Shown: positions 8,186 to 15,905 of the stretch, piece after piece
Layout of the letters: each line of letters starts with the position of its first letter
How positions within the stretch are numbered: the first letter of the stretch is position 1
Assembly (NCBI GenBank): GCA_937877565.1
Contig: CALFJB010000019.1
Location: 1-34,114 of the forward strand
Direction of reading: 5' to 3'
Source of the DNA: an uncultured Selenomonadales bacterium
Lineage (GTDB): Bacteria > Bacillota > Negativicutes > Selenomonadales > Selenomonadaceae
Length of the DNA stretch: 34,114 nt
Translations under genes and position numbers: made by a program
The notes under the pieces: model-generated
Told to the model about the DNA's origin: nothing
Database searches by the model: none
The model's input: only the letters and a program-made list of their open reading frames with translations

Positions 8186-10282
8186 ATGCCAATAAACGCC
8201 GGAGCAATAGGCGTACAGCCTGTAGCACCACAACGACCGACAAGCGAAGCTGAAGGTATACAACGGCGCGGCACGGGAGCTACTGATGGTTTTCGACCTC
8301 AAACTACTGTAGCTTTACAAACTGCCATTGAAGACTTAGCCGGTACACTTTCAAAAATTTCTTCGCAAGAAAAATTTGGACTTGAAAAATTGCCGTCAGA
8401 CATTGGGCAAGTTGTCAGAAACATTTTGCAACAATCTTTTTCAATCGATGCCACGCTGTCTCAAGGTATTGGCAGTACCATTGAAAGCCAAAGATTTTCT
8501 AACGATCAATTAATGATTTTAGCGCGAATGTTGGCTCAAATCGGCGCACTTGCCGACAAAGGTTTTTCTATGGAACTTAGCGACGAAACTAAAACTTTGT
8601 TGACACAGTTTAAAAATTTAATCGTTTCAGAAAGCGGAGGTAACATTTTTGAGCCGGTTTTAATGTCAAAATCTGCGTTTGAATTAATCGATCACAAAAA
8701 CCCGGAACAACTACCGCAAGCCTTGTATGAAATTCTTTCGCAGCTTGCACAACCAACAACTTTGACAACTTCACAGCCGCAACAATCTGAAGGTATGCAA
8801 TTTTTAAATCAGTTGGTAAAATTTTTTATGCCGCGTCCAACTTCCACAAATTCCGCAACGCAGCAACAAACTCAACAACAAACACAGCAACAAACTCAAC
8901 AACGCCCGACGCCCACACCGACACAGCGGCTTTTAAATTCTATGTACCGGCAACTTGATGATCCTTATGCAAATTTGCCTAAACAACAAGCCGCCCAAAA
9001 TTCAGCGGCTCAACAAAATTTACAGCCGGAAAATCCAAATCAACAAGCACAAAATCAGCAGACGCAGAATCAAAATCAAACTCAACAAAATTTAAATCAA
9101 CCTCAATCAAATTCACAGCCTCAAAACTTAAATCAACCACAGCAAAATTTGAATCAATCCCAACAAAATTTAAACCAACTTCTGCAAAATTCACAATCTG
9201 AAAATCAAACGCAGAATCAGCAACCTCAAAATCAAAATCAAGCTCAACAAAATTTAAATCAACCTCAATCAAATTCACAATCTCAAAACTTAAATCAGCC
9301 ACAGCAAAATTTGAATCAATCTCAATCAAATTCACAGCCGCAAAACTTAAATCAAACTCAACAAAACTCAAATCAAGCTCAAACAAATTCTCAATCGCAG
9401 AATCAAACTCAACAAACTTCACAAACTCAAAATTCAACATTCCTGCGCGAGGGAGTGCCACAGCTTGACCAAAATTTTGTTTCCAAGCAACAAGATTTAA
9501 AAAATCAAATGCAGGACGCCAAAAATCTTTTGCTCAAGCAACCTTTGCAAAACAATCAGCAAACTATGGATACAATGAAAAGCCTTGCACAACTTTTAAT
9601 GAAAAATTCGCAAATGACGCAACACGATTCAACACTGTTACAAAATTTTGTAAACAATACGCAAAAAATGATGCCGGAGGCGGAGGCGCGGCACTTACAA
9701 AATTTATTGCGCCTTTGTCAGCAAAATGTTCCGTCCGTCGTGCAACAAGCCGCAGTACAACACAAATTGCCGGACTTGCCGCGCCTTTGGGCTTTTATGC
9801 AACTTTGCGATATGGCGAATTTGTCTTCAAAAATGACGCCACGCGCCTTTAAAAAGGCAGGTCGCGCAGTTTCAGACTTCGCTAACGTTATGAGAAATTA
9901 CTCAAACAGCGACAATACCACCGTACAAAATCAACGCTCCTTTCAAATGATGGTTCCAATTTATTTGGGCGAAAATTCCACAAGCTATCCTACCTATCTA
10001 AGCATTTACGACGAAAATACCAAAGACCCTGATACCGGCGCAGATAAAAAGGAAACGTGGCTTAGAATTTGCGTTTTGACGGACAATATTGGCGCGGCTG
10101 AATTGATTTTCCGCGTCTACGAAGGCAACCAACTTGATATGAGATTTTATTTTTCAGAGGCGGACGCCGCCGAAGATTTTCGGGACTACGTTTCAAATTT
10201 GCGCGATTCAATTCGGCAAACTCATTTCAGTATTGGCGAAATTCGCATTGGCAGTATTGGCGAAAGAATGTTAGCATCATAA
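8186..10282 (+). CDS. FliK-like hook-length-control-type protein with a long Q/N-rich low-complexity region
   Basis: A 698-residue protein, ATG at 8186 after AAAGGAG. Residues ~1-215 are helical and ordinary in composition. Residues ~220-420 are an extreme Gln/Asn/Ser-rich low-complexity tract made of QQNLNQPQ-type units. Residues ~430-560 are again helical. The last ~110 residues (ETWLRICVLTDNIGAAELIFRVYEGNQLDMRFYFSE...LRDSIRQTHFSIGEIRIG) resemble the C-terminal domain of flagellar hook-length control protein FliK, which interacts with the FlhB export switch. No signal peptide is present. A FliK-like gene after rnhB fits my recollection of Firmicute gene order, but no flagellar or FlhB-like gene is in the window, so the role is uncertain. 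The central tract may act as a flexible ruler or be prone to self-association. Confidence 0.6.
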   Translation: MPINAGAIGVQPVAPQRPTSEAEGIQRRGTGATDGFRPQTTVALQTAIEDLAGTLSKISSQEKFGLEKLPSDIGQVVRNILQQSFSIDATLSQGIGSTIESQRFSNDQLMILARMLAQIGALADKGFSMELSDETKTLLTQFKNLIVSESGGNIFEPVLMSKSAFELIDHKNPEQLPQALYEILSQLAQPTTLTTSQPQQSEGMQFLNQLVKFFMPRPTSTNSATQQQTQQQTQQQTQQRPTPTPTQRLLNSMYRQLDDPYANLPKQQAAQNSAAQQNLQPENPNQQAQNQQTQNQNQTQQNLNQPQSNSQPQNLNQPQQNLNQSQQNLNQLLQNSQSENQTQNQQPQNQNQAQQNLNQPQSNSQSQNLNQPQQNLNQSQSNSQPQNLNQTQQNSNQAQTNSQSQNQTQQTSQTQNSTFLREGVPQLDQNFVSKQQDLKNQMQDAKNLLLKQPLQNNQQTMDTMKSLAQLLMKNSQMTQHDSTLLQNFVNNTQKMMPEAEARHLQNLLRLCQQNVPSVVQQAAVQHKLPDLPRLWAFMQLCDMANLSSKMTPRAFKKAGRAVSDFANVMRNYSNSDNTTVQNQRSFQMMVPIYLGENSTSYPTYLSIYDENTKDPDTGADKKETWLRICVLTDNIGAAELIFRVYEGNQLDMRFYFSEADAAEDFRDYVSNLRDSIRQTHFSIGEIRIGSIGERMLAS
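9071..9327 (+). repeat. Direct repeat of ~95 bp, 162-bp offset, inside the Q/N-rich tract
   Basis: The stretch starting at 9071 (CAAAATCAAACTCAACAAAA) recurs with few changes at 9233 (CAAAATCAAGCTCAACAAAA). Similarity continues for about 95 bases (to ~9165 and ~9327). The 162-base offset equals 54 codons, so expansion or loss keeps the frame. Confidence 0.75.
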
Positions 10283-10289
10283 AATTTAA

Positions 10290-10319
10290 AAGCCGTTTTA
10301 ATTGACGGCTTGTTTTTTT
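10290..10319 (+). terminator. Intrinsic terminator of the FliK-like gene
   Basis: AAGCCGT (10290-10296) pairs with ACGGCTT (10305-10311), followed by GTTTTTTT. It lies 8 bases after the stop. Its 3' arm overlaps the -35 box of the next promoter. Confidence 0.8.
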
Positions 10320-10329
10320 GTGATAAAAT
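10302..10329 (+). promoter_or_regulatory. Promoter of the acetolactate decarboxylase gene
   Basis: TTGACG (10302-10307), a 16-base spacer, then TAAAAT (10324-10329) preceded by TGA, giving an extended -10. The -35 lies inside the hairpin of the upstream terminator. Confidence 0.65.
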
Positions 10330-10358
10330 TTATAGGCAAATTTGAAGGAGGCTTTTTA

Positions 10359-11177
10359 ATGAAAAAGTTTTTAGGTATTTCAGCATTGGCGGGAGCGTTT
10401 TTGTTGAATGGCGTTGCAAGTGCCGCGCCCGCAGTGTCTGTTGAACGTGAAACGATTAATCAAATTGCACTTTTACAATCTTTGGCGTTGGGGCATTTTG
10501 ACGGCAGCGTTACTGTTGGCGAATTGAAAAAATTGGGCGATATTGGAATTGGAACTTTTGAAGGTCTTGACGGAGAATTGATTATGCTTGACGGCGTAGT
10601 TTACCGCGCCAATCAGGATTTAAAAATTAACGTCGTCGATGACAAAGTTACAATTCCTTTTTCAAACGTGACATTTTTTGAAAAAGATTTTTCTGTTAAA
10701 CTCAAAAACATTGTCAGCAAAAAATCACTGGAAACTAAATTTAATGCACTCGTCGAAAAGCGCGGCGCAAATGCTTTTTACATGGTGAAAATTCCTGCAA
10801 CTTTCAAAAAAATTACCGTTCGCAGTGAGGAAGGACAAAAACCGCCTTATCCAACTTTGGTACAAGCGTTAGACGCCACGCAAAAAGAAATGACTTTGGA
10901 AAATGCTACAGGTACAATCGTTGGGCTTTACTGCCCGCCGTATATGAGCGGCTTAAATTCCGTCGGATGGCATTTCCATTTTGTTTCAGATGATAAAACT
11001 GTTGGCGGACACGTTTTAGAATTGGAAGTTGCAACCGGCACGGCGGAATTTGATAAAACCGACAATTTCAATTTGAAACTTCCGAACAAGAAAAATTTTC
11101 AAAAATTAAAACTCGCGCAGGATTTAAGCGCAGATATTCATAAAGCGGAAAATGATTCAACTGTTAAAAATAAATAA
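10359..11177 (+). CDS. Alpha-acetolactate decarboxylase with signal peptide
   Basis: Decarboxylates acetolactate to acetoin. The 272-residue product (ATG 10359, AAGGAGG upstream) begins with a clear signal peptide, MKKFLGISALAGAFLLNGVA, likely cleaved after SAA or ASA near residue 22, so export is expected. The rest matches the decarboxylase fold: LQSLALGHFDGSVTVGELKK, GDIGIGTFEGLDGELIMLDG, TPF-type strand TIPFSNVTFF, VRSEEGQKPPYP and GTIVGLYCPPYMSGLN. The zinc ligands are visible as His205 and His207 (WHFHF) and His218 (GGHVLE). It stands alone between two terminators; no acetolactate synthase gene is near. Most bacterial versions are cytoplasmic, though a secreted one is known from Brevibacillus. 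Confidence 0.92.
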   Translation: MKKFLGISALAGAFLLNGVASAAPAVSVERETINQIALLQSLALGHFDGSVTVGELKKLGDIGIGTFEGLDGELIMLDGVVYRANQDLKINVVDDKVTIPFSNVTFFEKDFSVKLKNIVSKKSLETKFNALVEKRGANAFYMVKIPATFKKITVRSEEGQKPPYPTLVQALDATQKEMTLENATGTIVGLYCPPYMSGLNSVGWHFHFVSDDKTVGGHVLELEVATGTAEFDKTDNFNLKLPNKKNFQKLKLAQDLSADIHKAENDSTVKNK

Positions 11178-11201
11178 ATTTTAATGGCAATATAAAATTT
11201 T

Positions 11202-11229
11202 AGCGGCGGTTAAATCCGCTATTTTTTTT
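11202..11229 (+). terminator. Intrinsic terminator after acetolactate decarboxylase
   Basis: AGCGG (11202-11206) and CCGCT (11216-11220) form the stem, followed by A and eight T. The stem and TTAAAT loop sequence closely resemble the terminator at 31540. Confidence 0.75.
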
Positions 11230-11241
11230 GCGTTTTAATTG

Positions 11242-11250
11242 TGGTAAAAT
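11242..11250 (+). promoter_or_regulatory. Extended -10 promoter of the gatC-to-gatB transcription unit
   Basis: TGGTAAAAT: TGn followed by TAAAAT (11245-11250), 30 bases before the gatC start. The -35 region is poor. I see no other clear promoter or terminator until after gatB, so this may drive the whole 10.6 kb. Confidence 0.5.
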
Positions 11251-11279
11251 TTGCGGGTAATTTTAAAGGAGGCTTTGAA

Positions 11280-11570
11280 ATGAAAGTAACTGAAGACGAT
11301 ATTAAAAGCGTTGCATCTTTGTCGCGCCTCAAAATTCGTGACGAAGAAAAGGCAACCGTTTTGAAAAATCTCAACGATATTTTAACCTACGTGGAAAATT
11401 TAAACTCAATCGACACGGCGGACATTGAGCCGACAACTTACGCCCTGCCGATGCAAAATGTTTTTCGTGAAGATAAAGTTAAACCGTCGCTTGACAGAGA
11501 ATTGGCACTTTCAAACGCGCCCTTGAAAGAGGACGGCTATTTTAAAGTACCGCGTGTATTGGAGGAATAG
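11280..11570 (+). CDS. gatC: Asp-tRNA(Asn)/Glu-tRNA(Gln) amidotransferase subunit C
   Basis: A 96-residue subunit that wraps around GatA and helps GatCAB convert Glu-tRNA(Gln) and Asp-tRNA(Asn) to the amidated forms. Typical motifs are DIKSVASLSRLKI, LNDILTYVENLNSIDT and PTTYALPMQNVFREDKV, with the C-terminal APLKEDGYFKVPRVLE. Start chosen at ATG 11280 because AAAGGAGG lies 7-8 bases upstream and the promoter -10 lies at 11245-11250, inside the longer frame that begins at 11241. The gatA gene follows after three bases. Confidence 0.95.
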   Translation: MKVTEDDIKSVASLSRLKIRDEEKATVLKNLNDILTYVENLNSIDTADIEPTTYALPMQNVFREDKVKPSLDRELALSNAPLKEDGYFKVPRVLEE

Positions 11571-11573
11571 AAT

Positions 11574-13004
11574 TTGAAACTGTACGAAAAAACCGCGCAC
11601 GAATTGCACGAAATGTTGACCGCAAAAGAAATCAGCGCGTCAGAACTTGCTAAAAATTTATTTGAACGTATCGACGAAAAAGAGCCGGAAATTGGCGCGT
11701 ATTTGGAAATTACCAAAAATCAAGCGTTGGAAACTGCAAAACTTGTTGACGAAAAAATTTCACGCGGTGAAGAAATTGCGCCGCTTGAAGGTATTCCCTG
11801 CGCGATTAAAGATAACATTTGCACAAAGGGCGTTAAAACTACTTGCGCCTCAAAGATTCTTGAAAATTTTGTGCCGCCGTATGATGCAACGGTTATGCAA
11901 AAATTAAATTCTCAAAATGTTGTAATGCTCGGCAAAGTGAATATGGATGAATTTGCAATGGGCGGAAGTACCGAAAATTCGGCTTATCACGTTACAAAAA
12001 ATCCCCACAATTTGGAAAGAGTACCCGGCGGCAGTTCCGGCGGCAGTGCGGCGGCGGTTGCGGCAAGCGAAGCAATTTTCACTTTGGGCAGTGATACAGG
12101 CGGCTCAATTCGTCAGCCTGCAAGTTATTGCGGCGTCGTTGGATTCAAGCCGACTTACGGGCGCGTTTCTCGTTACGGGCTTGTTGCGTTTGCGTCTTCA
12201 CTTGATCAAATTGGCCCGCTTACAAAAGACGTTACAGACTGCGCGACGGTTTTAAATGCAATTTGCGGACTTGATGAAATGGATTCTACTTCAACTTCAG
12301 CCGCCGTCCCCGACTTTACAAAAAGTTTGGTTAATGACGTGAAAAATTTAAAAATTGGCTTGCCGAAAGAATATTTTGTCAGCGGTATGGATAAGGAAGT
12401 TGAAGACGCCGTTATTTCTGCTACAAAAATTTTTGAAAAACTTGGAGCGCAGATTGTAGAAATTTCTTTGCCTCACACCGAATTTGCCATTGCAACTTAT
12501 TATTTAATTGCGCCTGCGGAGGCGGCAACTAACCTTGAACGCTATGACGGCGTAAGTTATGGCGCACGTGTTGACGGCGCGGACGTTGTGGAAATGATGA
12601 CGAATACGCGCACTGAAAAATTTGGCGCGGAAGTTAAACGCCGCATAATGATTGGAAATTACGCACTTAGCGCGGGCTATTACGACGCTTATTATTTGAA
12701 GGCGTTGAAAGTTCGCACGCTGATTCAGAAAGATTTTACCGACGCTTTTAAAAATGTTGACGTGGTACTTGCACCGACTGCGCCGACTGCCGCTTTTAAA
12801 ATTGGCGAAATGGCTAACGATCCTTTGAAAATGTACCTGCAAGATGTTTGTACCGTTCCCGTAAATTTGGCAGGTATTCCCGCAATTTCCATTCCTTGCG
12901 GCTTTACAAAAGAAAATTTGCCCATTGGCTTGCAGTTAATTGGAAAACCGCTTGACGAAGAAACAATTTTGCGGGCGGCGTTTACCTATGAGCAATCAAA
13001 ATGA
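11574..13004 (+). CDS. gatA: Asp-tRNA(Asn)/Glu-tRNA(Gln) amidotransferase subunit A
   Basis: The amidase subunit of GatCAB: it releases ammonia from glutamine for transfer to misacylated tRNA. 476 residues, the usual size. The amidase-signature triad is visible at Lys79 (AIKDN), Ser154 (PGGSSGGS) and Ser178 (DTGGSIR), matching the known Ser-cisSer-Lys catalytic set. Start is TTG at 11574, preceded by GGAGG at 11561-11565. The stop overlaps the ATG of the next gene by four bases. In most bacteria gatB follows directly; here six other genes lie in between. Confidence 0.97.
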   Translation: MKLYEKTAHELHEMLTAKEISASELAKNLFERIDEKEPEIGAYLEITKNQALETAKLVDEKISRGEEIAPLEGIPCAIKDNICTKGVKTTCASKILENFVPPYDATVMQKLNSQNVVMLGKVNMDEFAMGGSTENSAYHVTKNPHNLERVPGGSSGGSAAAVAASEAIFTLGSDTGGSIRQPASYCGVVGFKPTYGRVSRYGLVAFASSLDQIGPLTKDVTDCATVLNAICGLDEMDSTSTSAAVPDFTKSLVNDVKNLKIGLPKEYFVSGMDKEVEDAVISATKIFEKLGAQIVEISLPHTEFAIATYYLIAPAEAATNLERYDGVSYGARVDGADVVEMMTNTRTEKFGAEVKRRIMIGNYALSAGYYDAYYLKALKVRTLIQKDFTDAFKNVDVVLAPTAPTAAFKIGEMANDPLKMYLQDVCTVPVNLAGIPAISIPCGFTKENLPIGLQLIGKPLDEETILRAAFTYEQSK

Positions 13005-13780
13005 TTAGTTTAAAAGTTTTGGTTGAAGATAAAGTTTTGGATGGCTCCAATTTGGAAAGTGAGCACGGTTTATCTTTTTATATTGAGACGTCCGCACTGA
13101 AATTTATTTTTGACTGCGGGCAAACTGATATTGCGTGGAAAAATGCTTTAAAAATGGGCGTTGACTTGCATGGAATTAATTTTGTTGTAATAAGTCATTC
13201 ACACTACGACCACGCGGGCGGCTTTCCTTCGCTTTTAAAACGTGCCAATATTAAAAAAATTTATACCGGCAGAAATTTTTGGCAGGAAAAATTTTCAAAA
13301 ACTGCTGATTCAAAAAATGCTGACGGTTATAAATATCGCGGCGCGGGATTTACTTTTCAAGATTTGGCGCGTTGGAAGATTGAGCAGAAAATTTGCGATG
13401 ACATTTTGGAGCTTGATGAAAATGCTTGGCTGATTGGAAATTTTGACACGCGCTATAAATTTGAAATACCTGAAAAATTTGTACGCGGCGAAGATAAAAT
13501 TGCTGACAATTTCGACGATGAAATTTGTTTGGTACTGCGCGAAGGCGACGGCGTGGCGGTAGTTGTCGGCTGTTCGCACGTTGGAATTTTAAATATTGTT
13601 TCGACTGTACAAAAACGTTTGGACTTGCCAATAAAAACCGTGATAGGAGGGATTCATTCTGACGATATGAAAATTTTTGCACGGCTTGAAGATTTTGGCG
13701 TGGAAAATTTTTGTCTTTGCCATTGCACCGGCGAAAAACTTCGCGCTGATTTTGCGGCGGGCAGTGTTTTGGAGTTTTAA
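13001..13780 (+). CDS. Metallo-beta-lactamase-fold hydrolase (COG1237-like)
   Basis: A 259-residue member of the metallo-beta-lactamase superfamily. The metal-binding signature is HSHYDHAGG (near residue 66), with later ligands in GCSHVGI, GGIHSDD and the terminal CHCTGEKL. This set and the length fit the group often labelled 'dihydropterin-aminobenzene-phosphate synthase-like' (MJ0301 type). The true substrate of that bacterial group is mostly unknown, so I name only the fold. It overlaps gatA by four bases (ATGA), suggesting translational coupling, and is followed by the DNA methyltransferase after three bases. It might be a defence effector, a housekeeping gene or a passenger. Confidence 0.8.
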   Translation: MISLKVLVEDKVLDGSNLESEHGLSFYIETSALKFIFDCGQTDIAWKNALKMGVDLHGINFVVISHSHYDHAGGFPSLLKRANIKKIYTGRNFWQEKFSKTADSKNADGYKYRGAGFTFQDLARWKIEQKICDDILELDENAWLIGNFDTRYKFEIPEKFVRGEDKIADNFDDEICLVLREGDGVAVVVGCSHVGILNIVSTVQKRLDLPIKTVIGGIHSDDMKIFARLEDFGVENFCLCHCTGEKLRADFAAGSVLEF

Positions 13781-13783
13781 AAA

Positions 13784-14623
13784 ATGGCTAAAAATGATCT
13801 TGTAATGCCCGTTTTAAAGTGGGTCGGCGGCAAGCGGCAACTTTTACAAACTCTAACTCCAATGTTGCCAAAAAAAAATATCAATGATTACTGCGAGCCA
13901 TTTTTGGGCGGCGGCGCAATGCTTTTTAATCTTCAACCGCGAAAAGCTTTCATAAATGACATTAACGCAAATTTAATTTTGGTTTATGAAGTAATTCGTG
14001 ACGACGTGGAAAATTTAATTGACGCACTTTCAAATTACAAAAATGATGCCGAAACTTTTTACGCCGTCCGAGATTTAGACAGAGACAAAATTAAATACGC
14101 GGCTTTGTCAGAAATTGAACGCGCTGCAAGAATAATTTATCTGAATAAAACTTGTTTTAACGGCTTGTATCGTGTGAACAACGCCGGAGAATTTAATACG
14201 CCCTTTGGCAGTTATAAAAATCCAAATATTGTTAATGCGCCGGTTTTAAAAGCCGTCAGCAAATATTTTAACCGCGCAGATATGACAATTACTTCGCTGG
14301 ATTATTCTGAAGTTTTGAATTCTATAACGCCCAAAACTTTTGTCTATCTTGATCCGCCTTACGATCCAGTTTCAGATACTGCGAATTTTACCGGCTACGT
14401 CAAGGGTGGTTTCAGCCGTGAAGATCAAATTAAACTTCGTAATTGTTGCGACGATTTGAACGAACGCAAAATTAAATTTATGTTGTCAAATTCATCAACT
14501 GATTTTATTCGTGAAATTTACGCCAATTACAATATAACGACGGTAAAGGCGAAACGTGCCGTTAATTCTGTGGCAAGCAAGCGCGGCGATGTTGAAGAGG
14601 TTGTGATTAGAAATTATGGCTGA
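13784..14623 (+). CDS. DpnM/Dam-type DNA N6-adenine methyltransferase
   Basis: A 279-residue D12-class adenine methyltransferase. Motif I is FLGGG (40-44, SAM binding) and the catalytic motif IV is DPPY (190-193). The start LKWVGGKRQLL, the RAARIIYLNKTCFNGLYRVN block and MLSNSSTDFI closely parallel DpnM, which methylates GATC. GATC is therefore the likely target, by family similarity only. Start ATG 13784 uses GGAG in the end of the upstream gene. It overlaps the next gene, a predicted nuclease, by eight bases, the usual pairing of modification with restriction. Confidence 0.93.
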   Translation: MAKNDLVMPVLKWVGGKRQLLQTLTPMLPKKNINDYCEPFLGGGAMLFNLQPRKAFINDINANLILVYEVIRDDVENLIDALSNYKNDAETFYAVRDLDRDKIKYAALSEIERAARIIYLNKTCFNGLYRVNNAGEFNTPFGSYKNPNIVNAPVLKAVSKYFNRADMTITSLDYSEVLNSITPKTFVYLDPPYDPVSDTANFTGYVKGGFSREDQIKLRNCCDDLNERKIKFMLSNSSTDFIREIYANYNITTVKAKRAVNSVASKRGDVEEVVIRNYG

Positions 14624-15890
14624 AAATAAAAATGAAACTGCGTGGCAAAAACTTTTCAAAAAGTACGATATTCTGAATTGTGTTAAACAAGATGAAATTT
14701 TTGAAATTTCTGCTGAACAAATAAAAGAATTTAGAGAACCGCGCCTAATGGCGAAATTTGATCACAAAAATAATCTGCCAAAAATTTTTAGTGATAATAA
14801 ATTATCTATTTTGCCAATTACACGCGGCGAATACGTCATTGGAAATTTTGACTGCTACCACGAATTTGAAACTGTGAACGAAAAAATTTTCAAATTTTCT
14901 TTGCCGAATTATATTCAAAGTTTGGACTGCGAAAATATTTTTAGTGAAACAATAGCCTTAAATGTTGCGTTTGCGTCGGGAATTATCGCTGATTTTATCG
15001 AAGACGAAAATATTATTCCTACCGTTGCAGGTCGAATGAGTTCCGGCAATTTCAATTTTAAAATTGACAATCACAAAAATAATTCGTCATACAATTTGCA
15101 AGTTCAAAATTCGCAGATTGAAATTGATGCGGCTTATGAAGGAGTAAAATATTTGGCGATATTTGAGGCGAAACGCGAAATTTCCGAAGATTTTTTAATT
15201 CGTCAGTTGTATTATCCTTATCGAATGTGGCGGGAAAAAATTACCAAGCCTGTTAAGACAATATTTTTTGTGTATTCAAATGGGATTTATCGCCTGTATG
15301 AATACAAATTTGAAAATCCGCAGAATTATAATTCTTTGAGACTGATTAAACAGAAAAATTATTCGGTTGAAGATACGACGATAAATCTTGAAGAAATTCA
15401 AAATATCCTGCGCGAAATTGAAATTAAACCCGAGCCGCAAATTCCATTTCCACAGGCAAACAGTTTTGAGCGCGTAATAAATCTTTGTGAGCTTTTAAAC
15501 AAAAACGAATTAACCGACGATGAAATTACCGAAAACTACGACTTCAACGCACGGCAAACAGGTTATTACACGCGGGCGGCAATGTATTTGAATTTGGTAC
15601 AAAAATCAAACTCCGGAAAATACAGCATTACAGATTTTGGCAAAAAAATTTTGAATTTAGGTTTTAAGCAAAGGCAACTTTCTTACTGCAAGTGCATTTT
15701 GTCGCACAAAGTTTTTGCTGACACTTTGAAAAAATATTTTGAACGCGGCGAAATTCCAAGTATCAAAGAAATTTTTCAAATTATGGAAAAGTCCGCTCTT
15801 TACAAAATTGAAAGTACAAATACTTACGAGCGCAGGGCATCCACTATAAAGCAATGGATTAGCTGGATTGTCCGTTTGATAAATGAATAA
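14616..15890 (+). CDS. Predicted type II restriction endonuclease (PD-(D/E)XK) with C-terminal winged-helix-like region
   Basis: A 424-residue protein. The nuclease core is seen at Asp171 (QIEIDAAYEG) and Glu184-x-Lys186 (IFEAKRE), the D...ExK pattern of PD-(D/E)XK enzymes, followed by a helix (FLIRQLYYPYRMW). Residues ~285-424 look like winged-helix and helical DNA-binding segments (RVINLCELLNKNELTDDEI, KYSITDFGKKILNLGF, STIKQWISWIVRL). It does not look like DpnII or MboI, the usual GATC partners, which are shorter and organised differently. Overlap of 8 bases with the methyltransferase gene suggests coupled translation and supports a restriction-modification pair. A different role, as a nuclease effector with the DUF262 genes, remains possible. 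Confidence 0.72.
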   Translation: MAENKNETAWQKLFKKYDILNCVKQDEIFEISAEQIKEFREPRLMAKFDHKNNLPKIFSDNKLSILPITRGEYVIGNFDCYHEFETVNEKIFKFSLPNYIQSLDCENIFSETIALNVAFASGIIADFIEDENIIPTVAGRMSSGNFNFKIDNHKNNSSYNLQVQNSQIEIDAAYEGVKYLAIFEAKREISEDFLIRQLYYPYRMWREKITKPVKTIFFVYSNGIYRLYEYKFENPQNYNSLRLIKQKNYSVEDTTINLEEIQNILREIEIKPEPQIPFPQANSFERVINLCELLNKNELTDDEITENYDFNARQTGYYTRAAMYLNLVQKSNSGKYSITDFGKKILNLGFKQRQLSYCKCILSHKVFADTLKKYFERGEIPSIKEIFQIMEKSALYKIESTNTYERRASTIKQWISWIVRLINE

Positions 15891-15905
15891 ATTTGAGGTG
15901 ATTTA

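Noticed and set aside
8860..9440. Possible CRISPR array or tandem-repeat locus
   Set aside because: The repeats are in-frame low-complexity codons without regular unique spacers.
8979..9461. 160-codon minus-strand frame under the FliK-like gene
   Set aside because: It is the complement of the Q/N-rich repeat (giving Val/Leu/Phe/Asp-rich text) and has no ribosome site or domain.
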